Below are positions 15,443 through 21,094 of a stretch of 21,094 nucleotides of DNA, in pieces. The DNA is from Acidithiobacillus sp. (GTDB lineage Bacteria > Pseudomonadota > Gammaproteobacteria > Acidithiobacillales > Acidithiobacillaceae): NCBI GenBank assembly GCA_027445725.1, contig DAIAVG010000005.1, forward strand, positions 1 to 21,094, read 5' to 3'. Made by a program: the position numbers and the translations under genes. The stretch's first letter is position 1. Every line of letters starts with the position of its first letter. The notes under the pieces are model-generated. The model was not told the DNA's origin, did not search any database, and saw only the letters and a program-made list of their open reading frames with translations.

Positions 15443-16612
15443 ATGAAGATCAGGCGATTTAACGGGGCGAGCACCCGCGACGTACTGCAGCAGATTCGCA
15501 CCGCCTTGGGTGCCGACGCGGTCATTCTCTCCAACCGGGATGTGGACGGGGGTGTCGAGATCGTTGCGGCCATTGATTTTGATGAGAAGCAATGGGCTGA
15601 GGTCACGCCAACGCCGAGTTGGCCTGAACCATTACGCGGAGTTCCGGCAAAATTGCCGGCGGAGGATATTCCCACCATGAGCACCAAGCCCCCATTATCT
15701 GTCCCTGAACGTGTGGCGCCCATGGCAGTTAGCGGCAGCGCAACCACGGGGGCTACTCCGCTCCGTAACGAGCTTCAGGCCCTGCGGCAATTGGTGGAAA
15801 AACGCTGGGGCAGTCTGCGCGCCAGCAAGCTGGCGCGCGAGGTGCTGACGGACATGGGCTTCTCGGCGGGCTGGGCTACGCAAATCGCTCAGCAGGCCGC
15901 AGACGAGGCCTGGGAGGTGCCACTGCGAGCCGCGCTGGAGGAGCGGGTGGGCTTGAGCGAGAACCCTCTGGGTAAAGGCGGAATTTTCGCGGTATTGGGT
16001 CCTACCGGCTCAGGCAAAACGACCAGCATAGCGAAACTTGCTGCCGCCCAGGTGTTGCGCCACGGGCCTCACTCTGTCGCATTGCTGACCACCGATACCT
16101 ATCGTATCGCGGGCGTCGAGCAACTGGGGATATATGCGCGCATTCTTGGCGTACCGCTGGAGGTCATCCGTGGTCCGGAAGATCTCTTCCAGGCCTTGGA
16201 GAAACATAGTCAGCGACCGTGGATATTCATCGATACCATCGGTATGAGCCCGCGTGACCAGCGTCTGGGAGAGCAGTTGCAGTGGCTCGCCGCTCTGGGT
16301 CCGCAAGCCCATCGTTTTCTGCTCATATCGGCTGGACTGAGCGACAAGAGTTTGTCGACGGTTCTGGCACCTTATGCGGATCTTCCTCTGGCGGGAGCCA
16401 TTCTCTCCAAAGTAGATGAAGCGCCGGCTTTTGGTGGCGCATTGGAATGGTTGGCACAACATCATCTACCCATTGCCTATTACAGCGACGGCCAGAAGGT
16501 GCCGGAAGACCTCCATGAGGCCCGTTGGGATGCGCTGATTCATGTGCTGCAATCCGTTTCGGCAGGCGATGCGGTGGCTAGCACTGCCCATAATCGCTAT
16601 CATGGCGCCTGA
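15443..16612 (+). CDS. flhF: Flagellar placement GTPase FlhF (SRP family)
   Basis: FlhF is the SRP-type GTPase that sets the polar site and promotes MS-ring assembly. Start ATG 15443 gives the canonical MKIRRFNG N-terminus and 389 residues, with AGGGAGA at 15427-15433. An in-frame ATG at 15407 directly after the flhA stop would add 12 residues unlike the family. The basic/variable B region (1-about 115) precedes the N domain and the G domain with P-loop GPTGSGKT (186-193), the TTDTYRIAGVEQL motif, G3 as DTIGM and G4 as SKVDEA, both mild variants of the usual DTAGM and TKLDE. A perfect 10-base inverted repeat lies at 15817-15838. FleN follows, overlapping by 11 bases. Confidence 0.95.
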   Translation: MKIRRFNGASTRDVLQQIRTALGADAVILSNRDVDGGVEIVAAIDFDEKQWAEVTPTPSWPEPLRGVPAKLPAEDIPTMSTKPPLSVPERVAPMAVSGSATTGATPLRNELQALRQLVEKRWGSLRASKLAREVLTDMGFSAGWATQIAQQAADEAWEVPLRAALEERVGLSENPLGKGGIFAVLGPTGSGKTTSIAKLAAAQVLRHGPHSVALLTTDTYRIAGVEQLGIYARILGVPLEVIRGPEDLFQALEKHSQRPWIFIDTIGMSPRDQRLGEQLQWLAALGPQAHRFLLISAGLSDKSLSTVLAPYADLPLAGAILSKVDEAPAFGGALEWLAQHHLPIAYYSDGQKVPEDLHEARWDALIHVLQSVSAGDAVASTAHNRYHGA

Positions 16613-17504
16613 AATGCAGGGGTCCGCGGTGATTGCGACCCCGCTGGATCAGGCGGAGGGACTTCGAAGGATGCGTGCGCGTAAACCAGTCAAGGTGATT
16701 GCCGTCGCCAGCGGTAAAGGCGGGGTGGGCAAGACCAATGTTGCTGTTAATCTGGCTGTTGCTCTCGCCCAGCAGGGCGCGAAACCCCTGCTTTTCGACG
16801 CCGACCTCGGTCTCGGCAATGTGGATATCCTGCTCGGCCTGAGTCCACGCTACAACCTCTCTCATGTAGTTTCTGGTGAAAAATCCATTGAAGAAGTGCT
16901 CGTCAATGGCCCTCAGGGTATTCGCGTGTTACCTGCGGCCAGCGGTATCGCGCGCATGGCGGTTCTGGATGGCCTGGCTCAGGCGAGTCTGATTCAAGCC
17001 GTGAGCAACCTCGACATCGACGTTGATTACCTGCTGATTGATCTTGCTGCCGGCATTGCGGGTGATGTGCTGACCTTCAGTTGCGCCGCCCAGGATGTCA
17101 TTGTTGTGGTCTCCAATGAGCCGGCTTCCATCACCGACGCCTACGCCCTCATTAAGTTACTCAGCCGTGATCATGGCGTGCGGCGTTTCCGGGTACTGCC
17201 CAATATGGTACGTGACCAGCGCGAAGGTCAGATGCTCTTTCAGCGCGTCGCCGCTGTGGCGGACCGTTATCTCGATGTCAGTCTTGATCTGATCGGCAGC
17301 ATTCCCCTGGATCCTGCTCTGCGTAGTGCGGTACGTTCGCAGCGGGCCATTGTCGAACTCTATCCCGACAGTCCTGCCGCCCGAGCGCTGCGCGAGTTGG
17401 CGACAACAGTGCGTAGCTGGCCCCTGCCAGCGGGTCCCGCTGGGCATATCGAGTTCTTCATGGAGCGCCTGTTATCGGCAGAAAGATCGCTGCAGAGCCT
17501 ATGA
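16602..17504 (+). CDS. fleN: Flagellar number regulator FleN/FlhG (MinD-like ATPase)
   Basis: FleN is a ParA/MinD-family ATPase that limits the number of polar flagella and antagonises FlhF and the master activator. From ATG 16602 it has 300 residues. After a QAEGLRRM segment, the activating helix that in this family stimulates FlhF, comes the deviant Walker A SGKGGVGKTN (about 38-47), then LLFDADLGLGNVDILLGL and the switch-2 region YLLIDLAAGIAGDVL. The C-terminal part resembles FleN (VSNEPASITDAYALIKLLS). ATG 16614 is an equally possible start, just after the flhF stop; the open frame upstream to 16542 is inside flhF and is unlikely. The stop overlaps the fliA ATG. Confidence 0.93.
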   Translation: MAPEMQGSAVIATPLDQAEGLRRMRARKPVKVIAVASGKGGVGKTNVAVNLAVALAQQGAKPLLFDADLGLGNVDILLGLSPRYNLSHVVSGEKSIEEVLVNGPQGIRVLPAASGIARMAVLDGLAQASLIQAVSNLDIDVDYLLIDLAAGIAGDVLTFSCAAQDVIVVVSNEPASITDAYALIKLLSRDHGVRRFRVLPNMVRDQREGQMLFQRVAAVADRYLDVSLDLIGSIPLDPALRSAVRSQRAIVELYPDSPAARALRELATTVRSWPLPAGPAGHIEFFMERLLSAERSLQSL

Positions 17505-18229
17505 GCGCCGGAATGGCGGTGGATAGAATGGTACAGCGCAGTGCGCAGGTGGCGCGCTATGTGCCTCTGGTGCAGCGTATTGCCCAGCGGATCCGCGCCC
17601 GGCTGCCCGCCAATGTCGATGTGGCCGATCTCGTGCAGGCGGGTTTATTGGGATTGATGGATGCCCTCGATAGCCAGTCGGGAGACGAGAGTGATGCCTT
17701 CATCAGTTATGCCAGCATGCGGATTCGCGGCAGTATTCTTGACGAGCTGCGTGCCCAGGATTGGCTGCCCCGCCGTGCGCGTGCCAAGGAGCAATCTATC
17801 GGCAGGGCCATGGCCCGCCTGGAACAACATCTCGGACATCCGCCCAGTGATGAGGAAATCGCCAAAGATCTGGGCTGGACGATGTCGGCTTACCAGGCCG
17901 CGTTGCGTGAGAGTGGCGGTCAGATTCTTTATCTCGAAGATCTGGCAGCGGACAATGACGCTTTTGTCGGTCGCTACCTCCGCGACGCCGCGGACGATAT
18001 TCAGGCTGTGCTGGTATCTGAAGAATTTTCCCGCGATCTCCAGCGCGGTATCGGCACTTTACCGGAAAAGGAGCAACTGGTCCTCGCGCTTTATTATCAG
18101 GACGAACTCACGCTGAAAGAGATTGGCAGCATATTGGAGGTCAGCGAATCCCGCGTCAGCCAGATTATGCGGCAAGCGGTCCTGCGTTTGCGTACCACCC
18201 TGGGAGACTGGCGTGATGACGGGCTTTGA
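17501..18229 (+). CDS. fliA: Flagellar sigma factor FliA (sigma-28)
   Basis: FliA directs transcription of late flagellar genes (filament, stator, chemotaxis) once FlgM is exported. The 242 residues match the family. Region 2 is YVPLVQRIAQRIRARLPANV, DVADLVQAGLLGLMDALD and FISYASMRIRGSILDELRAQ, with DWLPRRAR. Region 3 is LEQHLGHPPSDEEIAKDLG and region 4 is LPEKEQLVLALYYQDELTLK, EIGSILEVSESRVSQIM. Start ATG overlaps the fleN stop as ATGA, which suggests coupling. No convincing sigma-28 promoter (TAAAGTTT-N11-GCCGATAA) was found in intergenic DNA of this window, so most of its targets appear to lie elsewhere. Confidence 0.96.
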   Translation: MSAGMAVDRMVQRSAQVARYVPLVQRIAQRIRARLPANVDVADLVQAGLLGLMDALDSQSGDESDAFISYASMRIRGSILDELRAQDWLPRRARAKEQSIGRAMARLEQHLGHPPSDEEIAKDLGWTMSAYQAALRESGGQILYLEDLAADNDAFVGRYLRDAADDIQAVLVSEEFSRDLQRGIGTLPEKEQLVLALYYQDELTLKEIGSILEVSESRVSQIMRQAVLRLRTTLGDWRDDGL

Positions 18230-18268
18230 GGGTTACTCATTTGCTGATCCCCAAAAGGGAGCAAAATC

Positions 18269-19012
18269 GTGGATTTTTTGACCCTGATTGGTTTGGTGGT
18301 GGCTTTCGGTGGTATTTTTGTCGGCCAGCTTCTGGAGGGTGGTAAGCTCAGTTCCATCCTTCAGCTCACTGCCTTCATCATTGTCATCGGCGGCACTATG
18401 GGCGCGGTGATGGTGCAATACACCATGCCCGTGTTCGTTCGTTCCCTGAAGATGGTGCCCTGGGCGGTGCTGCCCCCCAAAACCGATCCTCAGCCCGTCA
18501 TCGCGCAAATTCTGGAATGGAGCAATACCGCCCGCAAAAACGGACTACTAGCGCTCGAAAGTCTAATTGAGGGTGTCAATGACCCGTTTTTACAAAAAGG
18601 CTTACAGATGCTGGTCGATGGGGCGGAACCGGGGAAAATCCGGGCTACCCTGGAGGTCGATCTGGATTCCCGCTCGGAGATGGAGCGGCAGGCGGCAAAA
18701 GTTTTTGAATCGGCGGGTGGGTACTCGCCGACTATTGGTATTCTCGGCGCCGTGCTGGGCCTGATTCATGTCATGGAAAATCTCGCCGATCCGGCCAAAC
18801 TCGGAGCGGGCATAGCAACGGCTTTCGTTGCAACCATCTACGGTGTGGGGTCAGCCAACCTGCTTTTTCTCCCCATATCGAACAAGATTAAAGGTATCGT
18901 ACATCAGCAAACCTACTTGCGTGAGATGATCATCGAAGGCCTGGTCGGGATAGCGGAAGGCGAAAATCCCAAAATCATTGAAGGGCGACTGCAAAGCTTT
19001 TACGCACGCTGA
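18269..19012 (+). CDS. motC: Flagellar motor stator protein MotC (MotA/PomA type, GTG start)
   Basis: This is the A-type stator subunit, which with a B-type peptidoglycan-anchored partner makes the ion channel that drives rotation. The 247-residue product has two N-terminal membrane helices (about 3-21 and 31-51), a cytosolic loop with the motor-type charged residues R89, K90 and E97 (NTARKNGLLALESL), and two C-terminal helices with the conserved P154 and P202, plus ATAFVATIYGVGSANLLFLP. It resembles the MotC/PomA class rather than E. coli MotA. GTG 18269 has AAAAGGGAG at about 18253-18261. In Pseudomonas, motC is followed by motD; here no B subunit follows, only a 55-residue ORF, so the partner must be encoded elsewhere. 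Confidence 0.93.
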   Translation: MDFLTLIGLVVAFGGIFVGQLLEGGKLSSILQLTAFIIVIGGTMGAVMVQYTMPVFVRSLKMVPWAVLPPKTDPQPVIAQILEWSNTARKNGLLALESLIEGVNDPFLQKGLQMLVDGAEPGKIRATLEVDLDSRSEMERQAAKVFESAGGYSPTIGILGAVLGLIHVMENLADPAKLGAGIATAFVATIYGVGSANLLFLPISNKIKGIVHQQTYLREMIIEGLVGIAEGENPKIIEGRLQSFYAR

Positions 19013-19095
19013 GCTCTAACCCATGGAAAATGAATAGTTATTGCGCTAATCTGGAAAACCTATATGTTTTATATGATATCTGGAGTACAGCGTTT

Positions 19096-19263
19096 ATGGC
19101 AGATTTTCCGCTTAAACCCATTGACCGTGGTGCCCAGCCCGTGGAGCCTTCGCGTCCGATTTCCGACAAAAGGCGGGAGAACAATACTCCGCGACCCCGA
19201 TTGCCGCCTCAGCGCGAAGAAAAAGCGCCGGAAGATGGGCATCAGATTGATGAATTTGTTTGA
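19096..19263 (+). CDS. Small hydrophilic protein of unknown function downstream of motC
   Basis: A 55-residue frame starting MADFPLKPIDRGAQPVEPSR, rich in Pro, Arg and Glu, with no membrane segment or signal peptide and ending DGHQIDEFV. GGAG at 19082-19085 lies 10 bases before the ATG at 19096. An upstream in-frame ATG at 19030 would give 77 residues but has a poorly spaced site. From memory only, short Pro/Arg-rich proteins that end in an HxIDEY/FV-like sequence occur next to flagellar genes in other beta- and gammaproteobacteria. No function is claimed. It occupies the place where motD or motB might be expected and is too short to be either. Confidence 0.55.
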   Translation: MADFPLKPIDRGAQPVEPSRPISDKRRENNTPRPRLPPQREEKAPEDGHQIDEFV

Positions 19264-19332
19264 GCGACAACGTAGGCTTGACTGCCTAGCAATTTATCTC
19301 AGTCAGGGAACTAGGTGTTATAGCGCCGTGCG
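19264..19332. other. Convergent intergenic region with short palindromes
   Basis: This gap separates the 55-residue + strand gene from the stop of the - strand cyclase gene. TAGGC (19273-19277) and GCCTA (19284-19288) form a 5-pair hairpin with a 6-base loop. TAGCGC-CGT-GCGCTA (19321-19335) is a 6-pair hairpin that contains the cyclase stop codon. Neither is followed by a run of T on either strand, so these are at best weak termination or processing signals. Confidence 0.35.
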
Positions 19333-20223
19333 CTACGGAACCAGGCGCACCTGATTCCGGCCCCCCTGTTTTGCCCGATACAGAGCAGCGTCAGCAATAG
19401 CCATTTTTTCCTCAGGGGATGTATGGTGGGCGAGGGCGGTGATACCTATGGATACCGTAATATTCAGAGGGTGGCCATCGGCCGTCTGAAAAGGCTCGGC
19501 GGCGACGGTCCGACATAAGCGCTGTGCCGCAAGCATCGCGCACTCTTTGCCAAGCCCTGGAAAAATTGCCAAAAACTCCTCACCACCATAGCGATACAAG
19601 CCATCATAATGACGCAAAGCAGCGCGCAGACGTCGCGCGATTTCCCGCAAAATCGTATCTCCAGCAGGATGTCCGTAGGTGTCATTGAGCGTCTTGAAGT
19701 GGTCGACATCTATCATCGCGATAAAGCCGTTAGCGCCGCGATCGACCAGAGCCTGTTCACGTACCATGTCCTGCTCCATCCGCCGACGGTTTGGTAAATT
19801 GGTGAGGATGTCTATCTCCCCCAGGTTTTTACTAAAAGCTACGATCTCCTCAAAGCATTGCTGTTCTAAAGCACCGGCGGCATCTATGACAGGAACGAAC
19901 TCTGGGATGGGACAGTTTTTTGACGCTTCTTCAGAATGAATTTGCAGTTGATGCAAAATCTCATGGCAGGAAGCCTGTAAACCGTACCAGCGGACTTTTT
20001 GGGGTTGCGGTATGCGTGCTTCAGGCCCGTGCAAGGCCTGTAAAACTATTTGCTCCGCACGGCGCGGCAGTTTTTTGCCTTGTAGATGCTCCTGCAACCA
20101 AGTTTGCCAAAATGTTTTCCAAGCGTTATGAAAATTAATTAAATCATCGAGATAAATGCTTTCTTCGGCGAGATCTCGTGTCTCGCTCCTGGAGCCGGGA
20201 GCATTCTGCAATCGGGCTGTCAT
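19333..20223 (-). CDS. Diguanylate cyclase (GGEEF) with CZB-like N-terminal domain, DgcZ-like
   Basis: Predicted soluble enzyme that makes c-di-GMP from two GTP. From ATG at 20223 it has 296 residues; a longer frame from 20256 is rejected because AGGAGGTGAT, a near-perfect Shine-Dalgarno, lies just before 20223 and a sigma-54 promoter is at 20252-20267. The GGDEF domain (about 135-296) has DILTNLPNRR, DVDHFKTLNDTYGHPAGD, the active loop GGEEF (213-217), and an intact product-inhibition I-site RHYD (204-207), five residues before it. The N-terminal part resembles the zinc-binding CZB domain of E. coli DgcZ by its FHNAW His (H32) and the HEILH pair (H87, H91), but the usual Cys of the CxLGxW motif is not seen. 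Base composition is more AT-rich than in the flagellar genes. Confidence 0.88.
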   Translation of the reverse strand: MTARLQNAPGSRSETRDLAEESIYLDDLINFHNAWKTFWQTWLQEHLQGKKLPRRAEQIVLQALHGPEARIPQPQKVRWYGLQASCHEILHQLQIHSEEASKNCPIPEFVPVIDAAGALEQQCFEEIVAFSKNLGEIDILTNLPNRRRMEQDMVREQALVDRGANGFIAMIDVDHFKTLNDTYGHPAGDTILREIARRLRAALRHYDGLYRYGGEEFLAIFPGLGKECAMLAAQRLCRTVAAEPFQTADGHPLNITVSIGITALAHHTSPEEKMAIADAALYRAKQGGRNQVRLVP

Positions 20224-20226
20224 GGA

Positions 20227-20236
20227 ATCACCTCCT
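20227..20236 (-). promoter_or_regulatory. Near-perfect Shine-Dalgarno deciding the cyclase start
   Basis: On the minus strand this reads AGGAGGTGAT, complementary over ten bases to the 16S rRNA 3' end, with AGGAGG 7 bases before the ATG at 20223. It is the strongest ribosome site in the window and sets the cyclase length at 296 residues. Confidence 0.8.
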
Positions 20237-20251
20237 GTTTTATCTGTTTTA

Positions 20252-20267
20252 AGCAATAATTATGCCA
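20252..20267 (-). promoter_or_regulatory. Sigma-54 (-24/-12) promoter of the diguanylate cyclase gene
   Basis: Read on the minus strand the bases are TGGCAT-AATTA-TTGCT, one base off the -24 consensus and a full match to the -12 element, with GG and GC exactly 10 bases apart. The predicted transcription start is near 20241, leaving a leader of about 18 bases that contains the strong Shine-Dalgarno. With the FleR-type activator encoded at the left end of this locus, the cyclase probably belongs to the flagellar sigma-54 regulon. Confidence 0.75.
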
Positions 20268-20415
20268 TGATAGGGACGGCACACGCGTTCTTGTCAGTAC
20301 CCCTAGTCACGCCTTTATGGGCAGGGTAGTGCCGCTGGCCTTGCACCGTCTACCATTTCAGTTTTCTCTGTGACGTGTCGTTATTCTTCCTGAGAAGAAG
20401 CGGGAGAAAAGTGTT
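20268..20415. other. Upstream region of fliS-like gene, between divergent genes
   Basis: No gene is seen here. An imperfect hairpin joins GGTAG (20325-20329) with CTACC (20350-20354) and TGC with GCA inside, leaving a CCGT bulge. A weak sigma-54-like site, TGGGCA-GGGTA-GTGC (20318-20332), has the GG-N10-GC spacing but poor flanks. A weak sigma-28-like pair, TTCAGTTT (20357-20364) and GTCGTTAT (20377-20384), is 12 bases apart. A small AT-rich hairpin (TTCTTC-CTGA-GAAGAA, 20384-20399) lies just before the ribosome site. No promoter for the fliS-like gene can be chosen with confidence. Confidence 0.3.
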
Positions 20416-20850
20416 ATGCAGCAGGTACCCAAAAAATCAGCACAGGATTTCTCTACAGCGGTACCGTATTTTACGTCCGATGGCCTTGTTTTGCTGGGAC
20501 TGGAGGGGGTTGAAAAATATATACGACGGATTCGACGGGCGCTGGAGCGTCGGGACTTCGCCGCGAAGCAGCGCGCGATGGAGCGGGTCCAGCAGGTCGT
20601 ACAGCATCTGTTGGTCACACTGGGCGATAATCTCCCATCCCCCCACCTGCGGCGCCTCGATAGTCTCTATCGGTACCTTTTGCTGAAACTGGCGCATGTC
20701 AATTTATTCAATGATATACAGGAGATTGCGGAATGTGATCCGATTATTAGCGACTTGCGTTTGGAATGGTCGGCAATCTTCCATCCTTCCGAACGGAACG
20801 ATTTGCGCAGACTGAGCCAAGTCGATTTTGCAAGATTTTTACTTGGCTGA
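20416..20850 (+). CDS. Divergent FliS-like flagellar export chaperone
   Basis: FliS binds the C-terminus of flagellin to stop premature assembly and hands it to FlhA. This 144-residue product is all-helical in appearance and follows the FliS layout: a first helix LVLLGLEGVEKYIRRIRRAL where FliS has LIxMLYDGAIxxLxxA, a second helix AKQRAMERVQQVVQHLLVTL, then the family-like LDSLYRYLLLKLAHVNLFND corresponding to LxxLYxYMxxxLxxANxxND, and an ending DLRLEWSAI like xxxAWxxI. Overall similarity is low and the tail of about 20 residues is extra, so the name is withheld. ATG 20416 has GGGAG at 20402-20406. No flagellin (fliC) or fliD gene is in the window. Confidence 0.6.
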   Translation: MQQVPKKSAQDFSTAVPYFTSDGLVLLGLEGVEKYIRRIRRALERRDFAAKQRAMERVQQVVQHLLVTLGDNLPSPHLRRLDSLYRYLLLKLAHVNLFNDIQEIAECDPIISDLRLEWSAIFHPSERNDLRRLSQVDFARFLLG

Positions 20851-20871
20851 ACGACAAGGATCGAGTATATA
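20843..20871 (+). promoter_or_regulatory. Possible sigma-70 promoter before fliL
   Basis: TTGGCT (20843-20848) and TATATA (20866-20871) are 17 bases apart, each matching four of six consensus bases, with TATAAG as an overlapping alternative -10. The start would fall about 40-45 bases before the fliL ATG. The match is modest, and co-transcription of fliL with the gene before it (71-base gap) is equally possible. Confidence 0.3.
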
Positions 20872-20921
20872 AGCGTTAGGTACAAGGTCAGTTCTCTCAG
20901 ATATCGACAGGCAAGGAAGCC

Positions 20922-21094
20922 ATGGCAGAAGAAAAGAAGCCGGGGAAAAGCAAGCGGGTGATCATCGTCATCATGGCGATTGTTGTGTTGCTCATCGCCG
21001 GAGCAGGGGGCACCTGGTGGTTTATCCTGCGCCCCGTGACCGCGCCCACGCCTGCACAAATCGCCAAGGAAAAGTTGCAGAATACCAAATTTAT
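20922..21094 (+). CDS. fliL: Probable flagellar basal body-associated protein FliL, 3' truncated by window edge
   Basis: FliL is a single-pass inner-membrane protein that surrounds and stabilises the stator. Only 57 residues and two bases are visible. A short Lys-rich cytosolic start (MAEEKKPGKSKR) is followed by one membrane helix, VIIVIMAIVVLLIAGAGGTW (about 13-32), and the beginning of a periplasmic part. The start, Gly-rich helix end and length of the cytosolic part fit FliL. The conserved periplasmic domain is outside the window, so this is a probable call based on architecture and flagellar context. AAGGA at 20913-20917 precedes the ATG. In most polar flagellar loci fliL lies directly before fliM; here it is more than 12 kb downstream. 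Confidence 0.6.
   Translation, partial: MAEEKKPGKSKRVIIVIMAIVVLLIAGAGGTWWFILRPVTAPTPAQIAKEKLQNTKF

Noticed and set aside
18230..18245. GG-N10-GC spacing with TTGCT before motC
   Set aside because: The -24 half (GGGTTA) is poor beyond the GG, and the predicted start would fall at the edge of the ribosome site. Operon readthrough from fliA is simpler.
20224..20256. N-terminal extension of the cyclase to 20256
   Set aside because: It would place the start at the -12 element of the sigma-54 promoter and ignore the near-perfect Shine-Dalgarno in front of 20223.

Overview
The window is almost entirely one large flagellar locus, read left to right on the + strand. The order is: 3' part of a sigma-54 response regulator (fleR/flrC type), then fliE-fliF-fliG-fliH-fliI-fliJ-fliK-fliM-fliN-fliO-fliP-fliQ-fliR-flhB-flhA-flhF-fleN(flhG)-fliA-motC, then a 55-residue protein of unknown function. 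After that come a convergent diguanylate cyclase gene on the - strand, a divergent fliS-like gene on the + strand, and the 5' end of a probable fliL, cut by the window edge. No rRNA, tRNA, insertion sequence, CRISPR array or prophage gene was seen.

Organism: FlhF plus FleN together with an NtrC-family activator is the architecture of gammaproteobacterial polar flagella (Pseudomonas, Vibrio). DNA is GC-rich and gene packing is tight. Differences from Pseudomonas are the absence of fliL before fliM, the absence of cheY/cheZ/cheA between fliA and motC, and the absence of a motB/motD partner after motC. An Acidithiobacillus-like or related bacterium is possible, but the genus is a guess from layout and was not tested.

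Layout and function: 1-1326 is the activator. A well-formed sigma-54 promoter (GG-N10-GC) at 1330-1345 drives the basal-body operon that starts at fliE. 1382-5193 encodes the MS ring, its rod junction, the rotor and the export stator (FliE, F, G, H). 5190-8307 encodes the export ATPase, the stalk and hook-length control (FliI, J, K). 8346-9860 is the C-ring (FliM, N). 9857-15406 is the export gate (FliO, P, Q, R, FlhB, FlhA). 15443-18229 holds placement and number control and the late sigma factor (FlhF, FleN, FliA). 18269-19012 is a stator subunit. Many stop/start pairs overlap (fliH/fliI, fliN/fliO, fliQ/fliR, fleN/fliA), which suggests translational coupling.

The right-hand end (19013-21094) is more AT-rich and less conventional. 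A GGEEF diguanylate cyclase with an I-site and a CZB-like N-terminus has its own clear sigma-54 promoter, which would place c-di-GMP synthesis under the flagellar activator. Beside it lie a very divergent FliS-like chaperone and a displaced fliL. The most notable non-coding signal is a textbook intrinsic-terminator hairpin with a T7 tract inside the fliK reading frame.
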